A stretch of 64,000 bases of DNA from Paenibacillus sp. SYP-B4298 (lineage in GTDB: Bacteria > Bacillota > Bacilli > Paenibacillales > Paenibacillaceae): NCBI RefSeq assembly GCF_027627475.1, contig NZ_CP115484.1:3518001-3582000 (forward strand). The letters are read 5' to 3'. Position 1 is the first letter of the stretch, and each line of letters starts with the position of its first letter. The notes under the pieces are model-generated. The model did no database searches. It was given only the letters and a program-made list of their open reading frames with translations, and was not told the DNA's origin. Positions 51,145 to 59,591 of this stretch are shown piece after piece. A program made the translations under genes and the position numbers.

Positions 51145-52436
51145 ATACCGCCTCCTTCTTGCCCACTTGCCCCGTCATCCCGATTCGTAGAGTCCTCTTC
51201 AGGTGTGCACAGCGTAAATGCGGCGCGAATATAAATATTGACGGCCGCATGAAGCTGACCCACTTCAATATATTCGTCGTCTGAATGAGCCTGAGCGATG
51301 CTTCCTGGACCACAGACGACGGTTTGGCCACAGCACTCCTGCAGAAGCGCGCCGTCCGTCCAGAACTGCAAGCCGATCGGACCTGCTGATTCGTTAGTTA
51401 ATGGAGATGACGAATCTGTTATCCGCTCTGCTTCACACGCTTCAATCAGACTAACCGCCAACCGAGCAGCAGGATCAGTGGCAAGCGGGCCATGCGGCAC
51501 GCCGTTAAAGTTGTCAGTAATCCTGACATTTCCAGCAAAATCCGGATAGACCCGTGCTGTCTCCTCCAGCGTTTGCTCCAGTTCATGCAATGCGGACAAC
51601 GCTGTCTCGCCAGGAATAAGCCTGCGCTCGAACTGAACGGAGCAGCTTCCAGGCACAATGACCGGCCGCGTCCCCCCGGCAATGACGCCGACGTTCAAGC
51701 TCGGGGAGCCAAGCAGCGGATGGGAGCGGGAGTGCAACTGCGGTATATAAACATCCTGCAAATGCGCAATCCAGCGCACCGCCCGATAAATCGCATTAAC
51801 CCCGCGCTCCGGGACGCTGCCGTGAGCCGCTGTGCCGGGGAATTCAGCTTCGTACCATCCAACGCCTTTGTGCGCCACACCGACCCGCAGCTCCGTCGGT
51901 TCCCCGATAATGGCATAATCCGCTGCAAACCCGCTGCGGCTAAGCTGCCATGCCCCAGGACTGTACGTCTCCTCTCCCACGGTAGCAGCGAAATACAAGG
52001 TACCACTCTCCAGACCACCACACGCTTGAATGGTTGCCATTGCCATCATCATTGCTGCAAGCGCACCCTTCATATCAACGGTGCCCCGCCCGTAAATTTT
52101 CCCCTCATGCTTGACTGCCTGGAACGGTACAGACATCTGGTAAGGCGGAACGGTGTCGAGATGGCCGTTGAGCAACAGCGATGGCCCCTGCTTGGGACCG
52201 TCCAGCCGAGCCAATAGATTGGCTCGTCCGGGCAGCACTTCATGAAGCTCACAATGGATGCCCCGTTCGCTAAGCCAGTTGCGGATAAACGCTCCCAGCC
52301 TTGCTTCTTCCCCGGGCGTTTCGCTGTGGCTCTCTATGGCAATCAGCTCTGACAGCAACCGTTCGGTATCTTCTTGTGCGACTGCCGCTAGCGTGCGCCG
52401 CATTCTCTGCTCTGCGTTCAGCCCTGCTTGCCCCAT
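51141..52436 (-). CDS. M20 family amidohydrolase (ArgE/DapE type)
   Basis: 431 aa di-zinc hydrolase. Metal and catalytic motifs: LLNGHLDTVPP, YGRGTVDMKGALAAMM, GEETYSPGA with the catalytic Glu, and IIGEPTEL. A dimerisation domain (AHGSVPERGVNAIYRAVR) follows. Family members remove acyl groups or cleave amides of N-acyl amino acids and dipeptides. Here it probably releases an amino acid from the imported compound. Confidence 0.9.
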   Translation of the reverse strand: MGQAGLNAEQRMRRTLAAVAQEDTERLLSELIAIESHSETPGEEARLGAFIRNWLSERGIHCELHEVLPGRANLLARLDGPKQGPSLLLNGHLDTVPPYQMSVPFQAVKHEGKIYGRGTVDMKGALAAMMMAMATIQACGGLESGTLYFAATVGEETYSPGAWQLSRSGFAADYAIIGEPTELRVGVAHKGVGWYEAEFPGTAAHGSVPERGVNAIYRAVRWIAHLQDVYIPQLHSRSHPLLGSPSLNVGVIAGGTRPVIVPGSCSVQFERRLIPGETALSALHELEQTLEETARVYPDFAGNVRITDNFNGVPHGPLATDPAARLAVSLIEACEAERITDSSSPLTNESAGPIGLQFWTDGALLQECCGQTVVCGPGSIAQAHSDDEYIEVGQLHAAVNIYIRAAFTLCTPEEDSTNRDDGASGQEGGGI

Positions 52437-53365
52437 CCGAATTCCTCCAGATATTCCTTTGACTCCTCGGCAACCCGGTCGAAGTCGGTCATACTGACGC
52501 CGGACGGATCACCGACGCCGTACAGGCCGCCGGTTTGGAAGCCTTCCCATTCCACGGAGTTGTAGCCACTAAAGCCGACTTCTTTAAGCGCATCCGCCAT
52601 TTCGCGAAAATCAACAAAGCCCGCCCCAAACCACACATGCTGAGATTGCATAATATTCGGAAAGCCGACTTCGTCCTTGACATGTGTAATCTTGATGCGA
52701 TCGCCCAGCTTGCGAATCGCTTCCTTGATCGGCATACGTGGCTTAACCGTCGTATAGAAGGTTCCAACATCTACGCAAGCATACACATTGGGCCGATCGA
52801 CTAGCTCGAACAATTTGAGCAAATCGTCAATGTTGTTGATTAATGTTCCCTGAATCAGCTCAATGCTGACATCAATCCCTTTTTGCATCCCGTAGTCCGC
52901 GACTTCGCGGGTAGCGGTGACAACCTGATGCCATGCTTCCTTGCGCGTCATCAAATTGTATAGCGGGGGATCGTAGTAACCGTCCCCGATCAACGTCACA
53001 ACCGTCTCCGCGCCCATGTCCGCAGCAGCGTCGATTGCTCGCTTGAACTTGGCAATACCGGCATCACGATCAAAATATCGCGGCGTCACGAAGGTCGTAT
53101 GGCAGCCGATTGAAGAAAAGGCCAGCCCTGTCTCATCCATTGCCTTGCGTACTTTTTTGATGCTGTCATCATATTCATGCGGCAGGATTTCCTGAATCTT
53201 CGGATAGATGACATCGAACCCTTCGTAGCCATAGGAGGCAATCTGCCGGATACACCACTCGAGAGGCTTGTCCCCCCATGAATTCCAGGCCGGTCCGGCG
53301 ATTTCCAAGCGACCCCAAGGCATGTTCGGCCAAATTTCAAACGACAACTTCAAATGATTGCTCAT
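52418..53365 (-). CDS. Sugar phosphate isomerase/epimerase (xylose isomerase-like TIM barrel)
   Basis: 315 aa from ATG 53365 (AAGGAGG ahead). Motifs of the AP endonuclease 2 / xylose isomerase-like barrel: SYGYEGFDVIYPKIQE, DVSIELIQGTLINNIDD with the metal-binding Glu, NVYACVDVGTFYTT, KITHVKDE and YNSVEWEGF. It acts on a sugar or inositol derivative. First structural gene after the regulator; it overlaps the M20 gene by 19 bases. Confidence 0.88.
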   Translation of the reverse strand: MSNHLKLSFEIWPNMPWGRLEIAGPAWNSWGDKPLEWCIRQIASYGYEGFDVIYPKIQEILPHEYDDSIKKVRKAMDETGLAFSSIGCHTTFVTPRYFDRDAGIAKFKRAIDAAADMGAETVVTLIGDGYYDPPLYNLMTRKEAWHQVVTATREVADYGMQKGIDVSIELIQGTLINNIDDLLKLFELVDRPNVYACVDVGTFYTTVKPRMPIKEAIRKLGDRIKITHVKDEVGFPNIMQSQHVWFGAGFVDFREMADALKEVGFSGYNSVEWEGFQTGGLYGVGDPSGVSMTDFDRVAEESKEYLEEFGWGKQG

Positions 53366-53426
53366 GTTGTATTGCGCCTCCTTCAATTTGTCGAAACATC
53401 TGGAATCATCGCAACTTATTCTTGCA

Positions 53427-54173
53427 CTAGATATTCATTTCAATCGTAAATTTATAGCGGTCTCCTCTGTATAGGGATCGCACATATTCCAGTGGCTTTT
53501 CCGCACCTTCTTCATACGTGGTCCGCTGAACAAGCATGGCCGATTCGTGTTGTCCGATTTCCAGTATGCCCGCTTCGTCGGGATATACGGATGCGACTTC
53601 GATCGTTTGAATGGCCTTGACAAGCTTAATTCCGCATACATCCTCGAGCATTTGGTACAACGATTCATTTTCCATGTTCATGCCATAGAGCGGCTTGACT
53701 TTGGCATAAATGAGATAAGATCGCTCCAGCGCCATCGGCTCGCCATTGGCAGTCCGCACACGTACCAGTTCGAGCACCTCTGTATCGGTATCGATTTGCA
53801 GTTGCGTCGCCACCAGCTTGCTCGCTTTGATAATCATTGAGCTAACGACTTGCGCGCCAGGCACAATGCCCCTATTCAGCATATCCGTACTGAAATTTGT
53901 CAACCTAGCGAGCGGCTGTTCGATCTTGGGTGTCGATACAAAGGTTCCCACTCCTCGCTGGCGGTACAAAAGCCCTTCCTGCACAAGCTCATTGATCGCC
54001 TGGCGGACAGTTAGCCGGTTGATTTCAAATTCCTCCGATAGCTCGCGCTCTGAAGGAATCAGCTCATCAGGGCGATAACGATGGGTCTGAATCTCGTTCC
54101 GCAAAAATTCTTTGACCTGATGATAAAGCGGAATGACACTATGTCGGTCAATTACAGGCTTTGTGTCTCTCAT
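53427..54173 (-). CDS. GntR-family (HutC/UTRA) transcriptional regulator
   Basis: 248 aa. Winged-helix DNA-binding domain (IPLYHQVKEFLRNEIQ, then SERELSEEFEINRLTVRQAI and YRQRGVGTFV) joined to a UTRA effector-binding domain (LELVRVRTANGEPMALERSY, IEVASVYPDEAGIL, YEEGAEKPLEYVRSLYRGDR). It resembles NagR/DasR/PhnF-type repressors. A matching 16-bp operator overlaps its own predicted start of transcription, so it should autorepress the entire operon until a phosphosugar-type effector appears. Confidence 0.93.
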   Translation of the reverse strand: MRDTKPVIDRHSVIPLYHQVKEFLRNEIQTHRYRPDELIPSERELSEEFEINRLTVRQAINELVQEGLLYRQRGVGTFVSTPKIEQPLARLTNFSTDMLNRGIVPGAQVVSSMIIKASKLVATQLQIDTDTEVLELVRVRTANGEPMALERSYLIYAKVKPLYGMNMENESLYQMLEDVCGIKLVKAIQTIEVASVYPDEAGILEIGQHESAMLVQRTTYEEGAEKPLEYVRSLYRGDRYKFTIEMNI

Positions 54174-54202
54174 ATTCTCCCCCCTGCGGAGTATAGTTAA
54201 GT

Positions 54203-54218
54203 AGTTGTCTATACCAGT
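54203..54218. promoter_or_regulatory. HutC-type operator (dre-like)
   Basis: AGTTGTCTATACCAGT differs at two positions from the NagR/DasR type AGTGGTCTAGACCAGT. It lies about +6 to +21 of the predicted transcript. An overlapping wider palindrome, GTATAG...CTATAC, covers 54191-54214. Confidence 0.7.
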
Positions 54219-54230
54219 TGTTATGTGTTA

Positions 54231-54259
54231 ATAATACTCACATTGTCTCTATTCGTCAA
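54231..54259 (-). promoter_or_regulatory. Sigma-A promoter of the 12-gene operon
   Basis: Minus-strand -35 TTGACG (54254-54259) and -10 TATTAT (54231-54236) with 17 bases between. Confidence 0.75.
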
Positions 54260-54440
54260 TAGGTAAGTTAAAAAAAATATATAATTAACCGTTTACATTT
54301 ATTTTCCGTTTTTTTAAAGGTCAGTTTATCTGACATCAAAGCTTGTCGCGGCACAGCTTTCTTGAGAGGAGACACGGATTGAGGAAATAAACCGTACAGA
54401 TTTGTTGCATAACCTCATCCGCACGACATAGGTAATTATA

Positions 54441-54467
54441 AAGAGGCCAGGAACGCTCCTGGCCTCT
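54441..54467 (-). terminator. Terminator of the SASP gene
   Basis: AAGAGGCCAGGA and TCCTGGCCTCTT form a perfect 12-pair stem with a 3-base loop; on the minus strand TATAATT follows. The region 54260-54440 is AT-rich and holds no supported gene. Confidence 0.8.
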
Positions 54468-54476
54468 TACGATCAT

Positions 54477-54617
54477 TTATTTATTTGCATTTTCAGTGGC
54501 GGCATTGTTGTTCGCCGCTTTGTTGTTCAGGTTCTGTTGCTGGTTCATTTCCTCAGCAAACTCGGCATTGTATTGGTTGTTGTTTTCATTCGCCTTGACA
54601 TTCTTGTTCTTAGCCAT
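54477..54617 (-). CDS. Gamma-type small acid-soluble spore protein
   Basis: 46 aa, very rich in Asn, Gln, Ala, Glu and Lys with no aromatic residues except in NNQYNAEFAEEMNQQQN, which matches the QFGTEFASETN-type repeat of gamma SASP (SspE). Only one repeat is seen, so it is a minimal member. GGAGGTGAGC precedes the ATG. Gamma SASPs are amino-acid stores of the spore core, broken down at germination. A forespore-type -10 lies upstream. Confidence 0.75.
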   Translation of the reverse strand: MAKNKNVKANENNNQYNAEFAEEMNQQQNLNNKAANNNAATENANK

Positions 54618-54644
54618 GTTCTGCTCACCTCCCCGTCCATCCAA

Positions 54645-54651
54645 TAGTATG
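54645..54651 (-). promoter_or_regulatory. Forespore-type -10 element of the SASP gene
   Basis: Minus-strand CATACTA fits the sigma-F/sigma-G -10 consensus CAT[AGT][ACT]TA. The -35 element is not clear. Confidence 0.4.
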
Positions 54652-54702
54652 GAAAGAGGGGGAGGACATTATGTATGAGGAAATAAGAAAAATAAGGAAA
54701 AA

Positions 54703-55209
54703 TTACGTCCAATGCTTCAAGCGCTCGCGGCTTCGATGAATCCGTGCCTTGACCGTGCCAACCGGCATATTCATGGCATCCGCGATCTCCTGATCCTTAA
54801 ATCCATAGTAGAACTTGTACAGCATCATTGTTCTTGATCTGGGGTCGAGTGCCCCCAATAATTCGGAAATCTCCAGCATCAACTCGGCTTCTGTGCGCAG
54901 CGAACTAGACGGCTCCTGTGGCTCAAACCACCCATCAGAGGATCGCCCATAATACCTGTTCACATTGTAAGCCACATTAGCTGTTATCGTCTTCGCCCAA
55001 GCACACAGCTTGTTCTGCTCCCTAAGCGTCTCCCGCTTGGACAGCATTCGTACCCACGCCTCTTGAACAACATCATGTGCATCCGATTTGTTACGGACCT
55101 TGGAGTAGGCAACACGAATCATCTGATTGTACAAATCACGCAGCAAGACTTCATATTGTTCAAGCTCCATGCCCTTCGGATCATGACTCTGAGACAACCA
55201 TTTATCCAT
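54703..55209 (-). CDS. ECF-type RNA polymerase sigma factor
   Basis: 168 aa. Region 2 (YNQMIRVAYSKVRNKSDAHDVVQEAWVRML) and region 4 (RSRTMMLYKFYYGFKDQEIA, then PVGTVKARIHRSRERL) are clear. No anti-sigma gene is next to it on either side, so control must be encoded elsewhere or be transcriptional. The ribosome binding site is modest. The 245 bases upstream to 55454 hold no supported gene. Confidence 0.88.
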   Translation of the reverse strand: MDKWLSQSHDPKGMELEQYEVLLRDLYNQMIRVAYSKVRNKSDAHDVVQEAWVRMLSKRETLREQNKLCAWAKTITANVAYNVNRYYGRSSDGWFEPQEPSSSLRTEAELMLEISELLGALDPRSRTMMLYKFYYGFKDQEIADAMNMPVGTVKARIHRSRERLKHWT

Positions 55210-55454
55210 CTCTACCGCCCCACTGCTGATAACGTTTACAATTCAGTATAATTATACCACAAAAAACCAAAATAAAAAAGAAGATTTGTCATTATTTGTA
55301 GAGCTTTTTCCCATGAAACCAATATCTTTTATAGTTATGGTCTATAAGCTATGACAAGATATGAATCGTAGACTCGAAGCTTGAACGCATGCTTGCAGAT
55401 CGACTGTTGATCAGCATGGTTGTCTAGGGCGTATCTGAAAACTCGTTCAACGCC

Positions 55455-56030
55455 CTAGGATGCAAACATCGACTGCGGTATAGGCTGCTCTGCTTTCACA
55501 GTCTGATTGATCTGTTGCAGCCAATCCTCTGTCATTTTGCCACTGCCCTTGTATACAATCTCCACCTCTACAGAACGCTTGCCCCACTCTTGATACACTT
55601 GACTGATCGTGTCAAAATATAGATCGATCTTATATCCTTTAATCGCAGAACCTGTATCCGCTACAACCCCGTAGCCGTAACCTGGAATATAGAGTAGCGT
55701 TCCAATCGGGAATATACTCGGATCAGCAGCAATTGTCGACACGAAGTCACGCCTGACCTTCACCCCGCTGTACGTTATACCATATTGCGGATGACCCGGT
55801 TTCTTACCCGTAGACTCGACTCCAGCGGTATAGCCGGTGGCTACCACCTGCACCCTCTTGACCGGCCCGCTATGCGTCTTAGCCTGCATGGCTGGCAGAC
55901 TTGCCGGCTCCATACCAAGATGCAGTGATAGCTGGCCATTCGCTGCTTGAGCAGAGCCACAGCCGCCTCCCGTCCAGACCATAACAAGCAAGGGCAGCAG
56001 TTCCAGCGTTTTGATCAGCTTCCTTATCAT
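55455..56030 (-). CDS. Secreted 3D-domain protein (YuiC/YocH-like)
   Basis: 191 aa with an N-terminal signal sequence ([19 protein letters not shown]). The C-terminal 3D (double-psi barrel) domain has [20 protein letters not shown] at its start, and the three aspartates that name it appear in [11 protein letters not shown] and KIDLYFDT. YuiC- and RpfB-type 3D proteins are peptidoglycan-active (lytic transglycosylase-like) and often used in spore resuscitation. The stop codon lies in an inverted repeat (CTAGGGCGT / ACGCCCTAG, to 55423) without a T-run. Confidence 0.85.
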   Translation of the reverse strand: MIRKLIKTLELLPLLVMVWTGGGCGSAQAANGQLSLHLGMEPASLPAMQAKTHSGPVKRVQVVATGYTAGVESTGKKPGHPQYGITYSGVKVRRDFVSTIAADPSIFPIGTLLYIPGYGYGVVADTGSAIKGYKIDLYFDTISQVYQEWGKRSVEVEIVYKGSGKMTEDWLQQINQTVKAEQPIPQSMFAS

Positions 56031-56083
56031 TTCGGAGAGTCCCCCCTGTACAGAAGGTTCCCCCCGAACGACTCCATTTATAC

Positions 56084-58018
56084 TTAGATGGCCTTGCTGC
56101 TGATCTCGCCTTGCAGCTTGGCGATCAGCTCGCTAATCGGCAGTGAGCCGATGTCACCCTCGCCCCGTTTACGCACCGATACCGCTTCGCTGCTTGCTTC
56201 ATTTTCTCCGACAATCAGCATGTATGGAATTTTTTCCAACTGTGCTTCGCGAATTTTATAGCCCAGCTTCTCATTACGAACATCATTTTCCACCCGAATT
56301 CCGGCAAGCTGAAGCTGCTCCTCAACTTTCTTCGCATACTCCTCATAAGCCAAGGATACCGGAATCACACGCGCTTGAATCGGCGAGAGCCACAATGGCA
56401 GCGCACCAGCAAAGTTCTCAAGCAGGAAGGCAGTCATCCGCTCCATCGTGCTGATAATCCCCCGGTGAATAACGACCGGACGATGCTTCTTGCCATCATC
56501 CCCGACATATTCGAGCTCGAACCGCTCAGGCAACAGGAAATCAAGCTGAGCTGTCGACAGCGTCTCTTCTTTGCCAAGTGCGGTCTTGATCTGCACATCC
56601 AGCTTAGGACCATAGAAGGCTGCCTCGCCCTCTGCTTCGAAGAATGGCAGACCCAGCTCCTCCACTACCTCGCGCAGCATGCGCTGTGACATCTCCCACA
56701 TCTCATCATTTTGGAAATATTTCTCCGTATCCAGTGGATCACGATAGGACAGGCGGAAGCGATATTCCTTAATGCCGAAGTCCTCATATACTTTGCGAAT
56801 CAATTGAATGACGCGAGAGAATTCCTCCTTGATCTGATCGGGACGGCAGAAGATATGCGCATCGTTCAGTGTCATCGCGCGCACACGATGCAGACCAGTC
56901 AGCGCGCCGGACATCTCATAACGATGCATGGTGCCTAGCTCTGCAATACGGACAGGCAGATCACGGTAGCTGCGCATATCGCTTTTGTATACCATCATAT
57001 GATGCGGGCAGTTCATCGGGCGCAATACAAGCTCCTCATTGTCCATCTCCATCTTAGGGAACATGTCCTCCGAGTAATGCTCCCAGTGACCGGAGATTTT
57101 GTAGAGGTCCACATTAGCCAGCACAGGCGTATAGACATGATCGTAGCCCAGCTTTTCTTCCAGATCCACAATATAGCGCTCCATCGTGCGGCGAACCTTG
57201 GCGCCGTTAGGCAGCCATAGCGGGAGGCCCTGCCCAACCTCGCGGGAGAAGGTGAACATCTTCAGCTCGCGTCCCAGCTTGCGGTGATCGCGTTTCTTGG
57301 CCTCCTCCAGCAGATGCAGATGCTCATCTAGCTGTGACTTCTTTGGAAACGCTGTGCCATAGATGCGCTGCAGCATTTTATTTTTGGAATCGCCTCTCCA
57401 ATACGCACCAGCGACACTGAGCAGCTTGAAGGCCTTGATGCGGCCAGTGGACGGCAGATGCGGCCCGCGGCATAGATCAAAGAACTCTCCTTGATCATAG
57501 ATCGTAATTACGGAAGACTCCGGCAGGTCGCGGATTAGCTCCAGCTTCAGCGGATCTTCCAGCTCGGTATAGATCGCCAGCGCTTCCTCGCGGCTAACCT
57601 CGCGGCGACGGATGTCGAGATTCTCCTTAATAATCGCATTCATTTCCTTCTCGATCTTCTCCAGATCGTCAGGAGTAAGCGATTGCTCCATATCAATATC
57701 ATAATAGAAGCCATCTTCAATCACAGGCCCGATACCCAGCTTAACCGCCTGGTTTCCATAGATGCGCTTGATCGCCTGAGCCATCAGATGGGCGGTGCTA
57801 TGACGATATACCTCCAGCCCGTCAGCCGAGTCCAGTGTAACGATCTCTACGCTAGCACTCTCCTGAATCGGGGTATAAATATCGATGACCTTCCCATCTA
57901 CCTTCCCTGCAATTGCATTCTTCTTCAAGCCAGAGCTGATCGAACCAGCAATTTCCTCCACAGTAACTCCAGCCGCGTACTCCCTCACGGCACCGTCTGG
58001 GAATGTAATCTGCAACAT
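56084..58018 (-). CDS. thrS: Threonyl-tRNA synthetase
   Basis: 644 aa class II synthetase, from ATG 58018 with AAGGAG upstream; a longer frame to 58084 lies in the leader. Domains in order: TGS ([20 protein letters not shown]), the second additional/editing domain with [16 protein letters not shown] (zinc/editing His pair), catalytic core ([12 protein letters not shown] with a zinc Cys, motif 2 [20 protein letters not shown], motif 3 [11 protein letters not shown]) and the anticodon domain. Expression is controlled by a T-box leader. ytxC lies upstream, as in B. subtilis. Confidence 0.97.
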   Translation of the reverse strand: MLQITFPDGAVREYAAGVTVEEIAGSISSGLKKNAIAGKVDGKVIDIYTPIQESASVEIVTLDSADGLEVYRHSTAHLMAQAIKRIYGNQAVKLGIGPVIEDGFYYDIDMEQSLTPDDLEKIEKEMNAIIKENLDIRRREVSREEALAIYTELEDPLKLELIRDLPESSVITIYDQGEFFDLCRGPHLPSTGRIKAFKLLSVAGAYWRGDSKNKMLQRIYGTAFPKKSQLDEHLHLLEEAKKRDHRKLGRELKMFTFSREVGQGLPLWLPNGAKVRRTMERYIVDLEEKLGYDHVYTPVLANVDLYKISGHWEHYSEDMFPKMEMDNEELVLRPMNCPHHMMVYKSDMRSYRDLPVRIAELGTMHRYEMSGALTGLHRVRAMTLNDAHIFCRPDQIKEEFSRVIQLIRKVYEDFGIKEYRFRLSYRDPLDTEKYFQNDEMWEMSQRMLREVVEELGLPFFEAEGEAAFYGPKLDVQIKTALGKEETLSTAQLDFLLPERFELEYVGDDGKKHRPVVIHRGIISTMERMTAFLLENFAGALPLWLSPIQARVIPVSLAYEEYAKKVEEQLQLAGIRVENDVRNEKLGYKIREAQLEKIPYMLIVGENEASSEAVSVRKRGEGDIGSLPISELIAKLQGEISSKAI

Positions 58019-58143
58019 GTTATTTCTCCTTCCTGGTATCTCCACATCATCTACGAACATAAGCCAACGAACAGCAGGCGACATCGCTTATGAAACACTC
58101 TCCCCTCGATCTAACCGAACGGGCACAAAAGACTGGTGCAACA

Positions 58144-58455
58144 TAAAAAAGCCCCCGTCCCATCAAGGGACGAGCGCTTATTACTCGTGGTTCCACCCTC
58201 ATTCGATCGGCGTAGCAGAGGCACATTAATATCCGCTTGCCGTATCCTTGAGTCATCCGGTAACGGGGATGATCCGGCATGGCATACACACTACGTCAAG
58301 CTTCCGCCATACAGCTCCAAAGGGGTAGCATAAATGCCGTGTCATCGGGGGGAAATCGCAGCCAAGTTTCCTCTCTCTGAGCCGTGTCCGCCGGCATGCC
58401 TTATCTTTGTCATAGCTGTTCGCCGCTTCATCATAGATGATGAAAGCTTCATAAT
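58144..58455 (-). promoter_or_regulatory. T-box riboswitch of thrS, Thr (ACC) specifier
   Basis: The conserved T-box AGGGTGGAACCACG is at 58186-58199 on the minus strand. The specifier loop reads GCT-ACC-CCTTTGGAGC, so the codon is ACC (58324-58326), a Thr codon. The antiterminator is followed by a terminator stem (CGTCCC / GGGACG with neighbouring pairs, 58151-58175) and a T6 run. Uncharged tRNA-Thr would allow read-through into thrS. Confidence 0.92.
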
Positions 58456-58461
58456 GGTTCC

Positions 58462-58491
58462 ATTATACTTGGCGGCTTTTGTATAAGTCAA
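58462..58491 (-). promoter_or_regulatory. Sigma-A promoter of thrS
   Basis: Minus-strand -35 TTGACT (58486-58491), 18-base spacer, -10 TATAAT (58462-58467). Confidence 0.75.
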
Positions 58492-58498
58492 TAGCCCA

Positions 58499-59416
58499 CT
58501 ACACTTCGTAAAATGCCTGGCAGCTCACACAACTGGCACATAGCATAACACGGTCGCCAAAGATCGATTGGATTGTTCGAATCACCTGCTGGTCATGCAG
58601 CTTGGAATGAATGACGATCTGTCTGGGAGATGCCGCAATGAGCGAGCTGACTACACGATCTTCGACATTCATCTCCGCCTCAAGCATCTCTGCGACGATC
58701 CGATCCGAGTGCTTGTATTCCAGCGGTCTTAACTGATAGTTGCATAGCTGAAACTGTCCGTCATCCAGTTGGAACAGGTGAACGACCGTTGTCTTCGTAT
58801 CCTGCAAGCCAACAAAATAACGCAGCAATGAAATAAAATCCTGATACTGCTTCTCCATTATATATTCATCCACCGCGTACTCAACGGTTTCCTTAAGCAT
58901 ACGCCAGTACAGCGACAGTCTGAATGCAACGAAGCCCTGCACATGGATGAAGGGACTGTCCTTCATGAACATCTGTAGCTCCTCGGTAATTTTGCTGTGG
59001 CGCCTCATCCAGTCTGCCAGTTGTTCATCCTGAACAGGAGTAGGCTTCTCCTTCTCCCCGTACAGCAGTTGGCGGCATATTTTCTCCAGCTTCTCCAATT
59101 CATCGGCTTCTGTGTAGCCGGATTCTTTGCGCAGTACTGATCGCAGCAGGCCAGGCTCCAATTCATGCAGGATATAATTAGCCAGACCATCAGCCGCATG
59201 GCGGATGATCTCATGTCTGGACAATGGGGATGTCCCCTTGTCCGAAAGCTCCAGACAACGAATTCGCCCGTGCTTGGCATCAATATCCCATTCCAACGCA
59301 TCTGCTCCGCTCGCGGTATGCAGCGGCGCAAAGGCTTCGCTTAAATATCGGGATAGCTTCCAAACCTCCTGCCCGTCGCGTGATGTCAGGCAAGCAGAAA
59401 ATAGCTCCATATCCAC
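58499..59416 (-). CDS. ytxC: Sporulation protein YtxC
   Basis: 305 aa. The C-terminal half carries the YtxC family core: GFVAFRLSLYWRMLKETVEY, AVDEYIMEKQYQDFISLLRY, FV, and near the end RIVAEMLEAEMNVEDRVVSS. Position next to thrS matches B. subtilis. A cysteine pair ends the chain (CASCVSC). The role in sporulation is not defined. A good sigma-E type promoter lies just upstream. Confidence 0.88.
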   Translation of the reverse strand: MDMELFSACLTSRDGQEVWKLSRYLSEAFAPLHTASGADALEWDIDAKHGRIRCLELSDKGTSPLSRHEIIRHAADGLANYILHELEPGLLRSVLRKESGYTEADELEKLEKICRQLLYGEKEKPTPVQDEQLADWMRRHSKITEELQMFMKDSPFIHVQGFVAFRLSLYWRMLKETVEYAVDEYIMEKQYQDFISLLRYFVGLQDTKTTVVHLFQLDDGQFQLCNYQLRPLEYKHSDRIVAEMLEAEMNVEDRVVSSLIAASPRQIVIHSKLHDQQVIRTIQSIFGDRVMLCASCVSCQAFYEV

Positions 59417-59436
59417 ACTCCCCTTCTTCCCTATTC

Positions 59437-59465
59437 AGTATATGGTCAGGAGATGGGGGATATAC
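59437..59465 (-). promoter_or_regulatory. Sigma-E type promoter of ytxC
   Basis: Minus-strand GTATATC (59459-59465), 14-base spacer, CATATACT (59437-59444); the -10 element matches CATACA[AC]T in seven of eight positions. It ends about 20 bases before the ytxC start. Confidence 0.6.
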
Positions 59466-59591
59466 GATGAAGGATGTGGCAGTAGATTTGACGAATGATG
59501 TAGAATAATGTAGAAATTCATGGTATTTTATTATTTTATCTGCGATAATACGATCATAACTCATGCTCGTGTACATAAAGGAGAGAGACCT

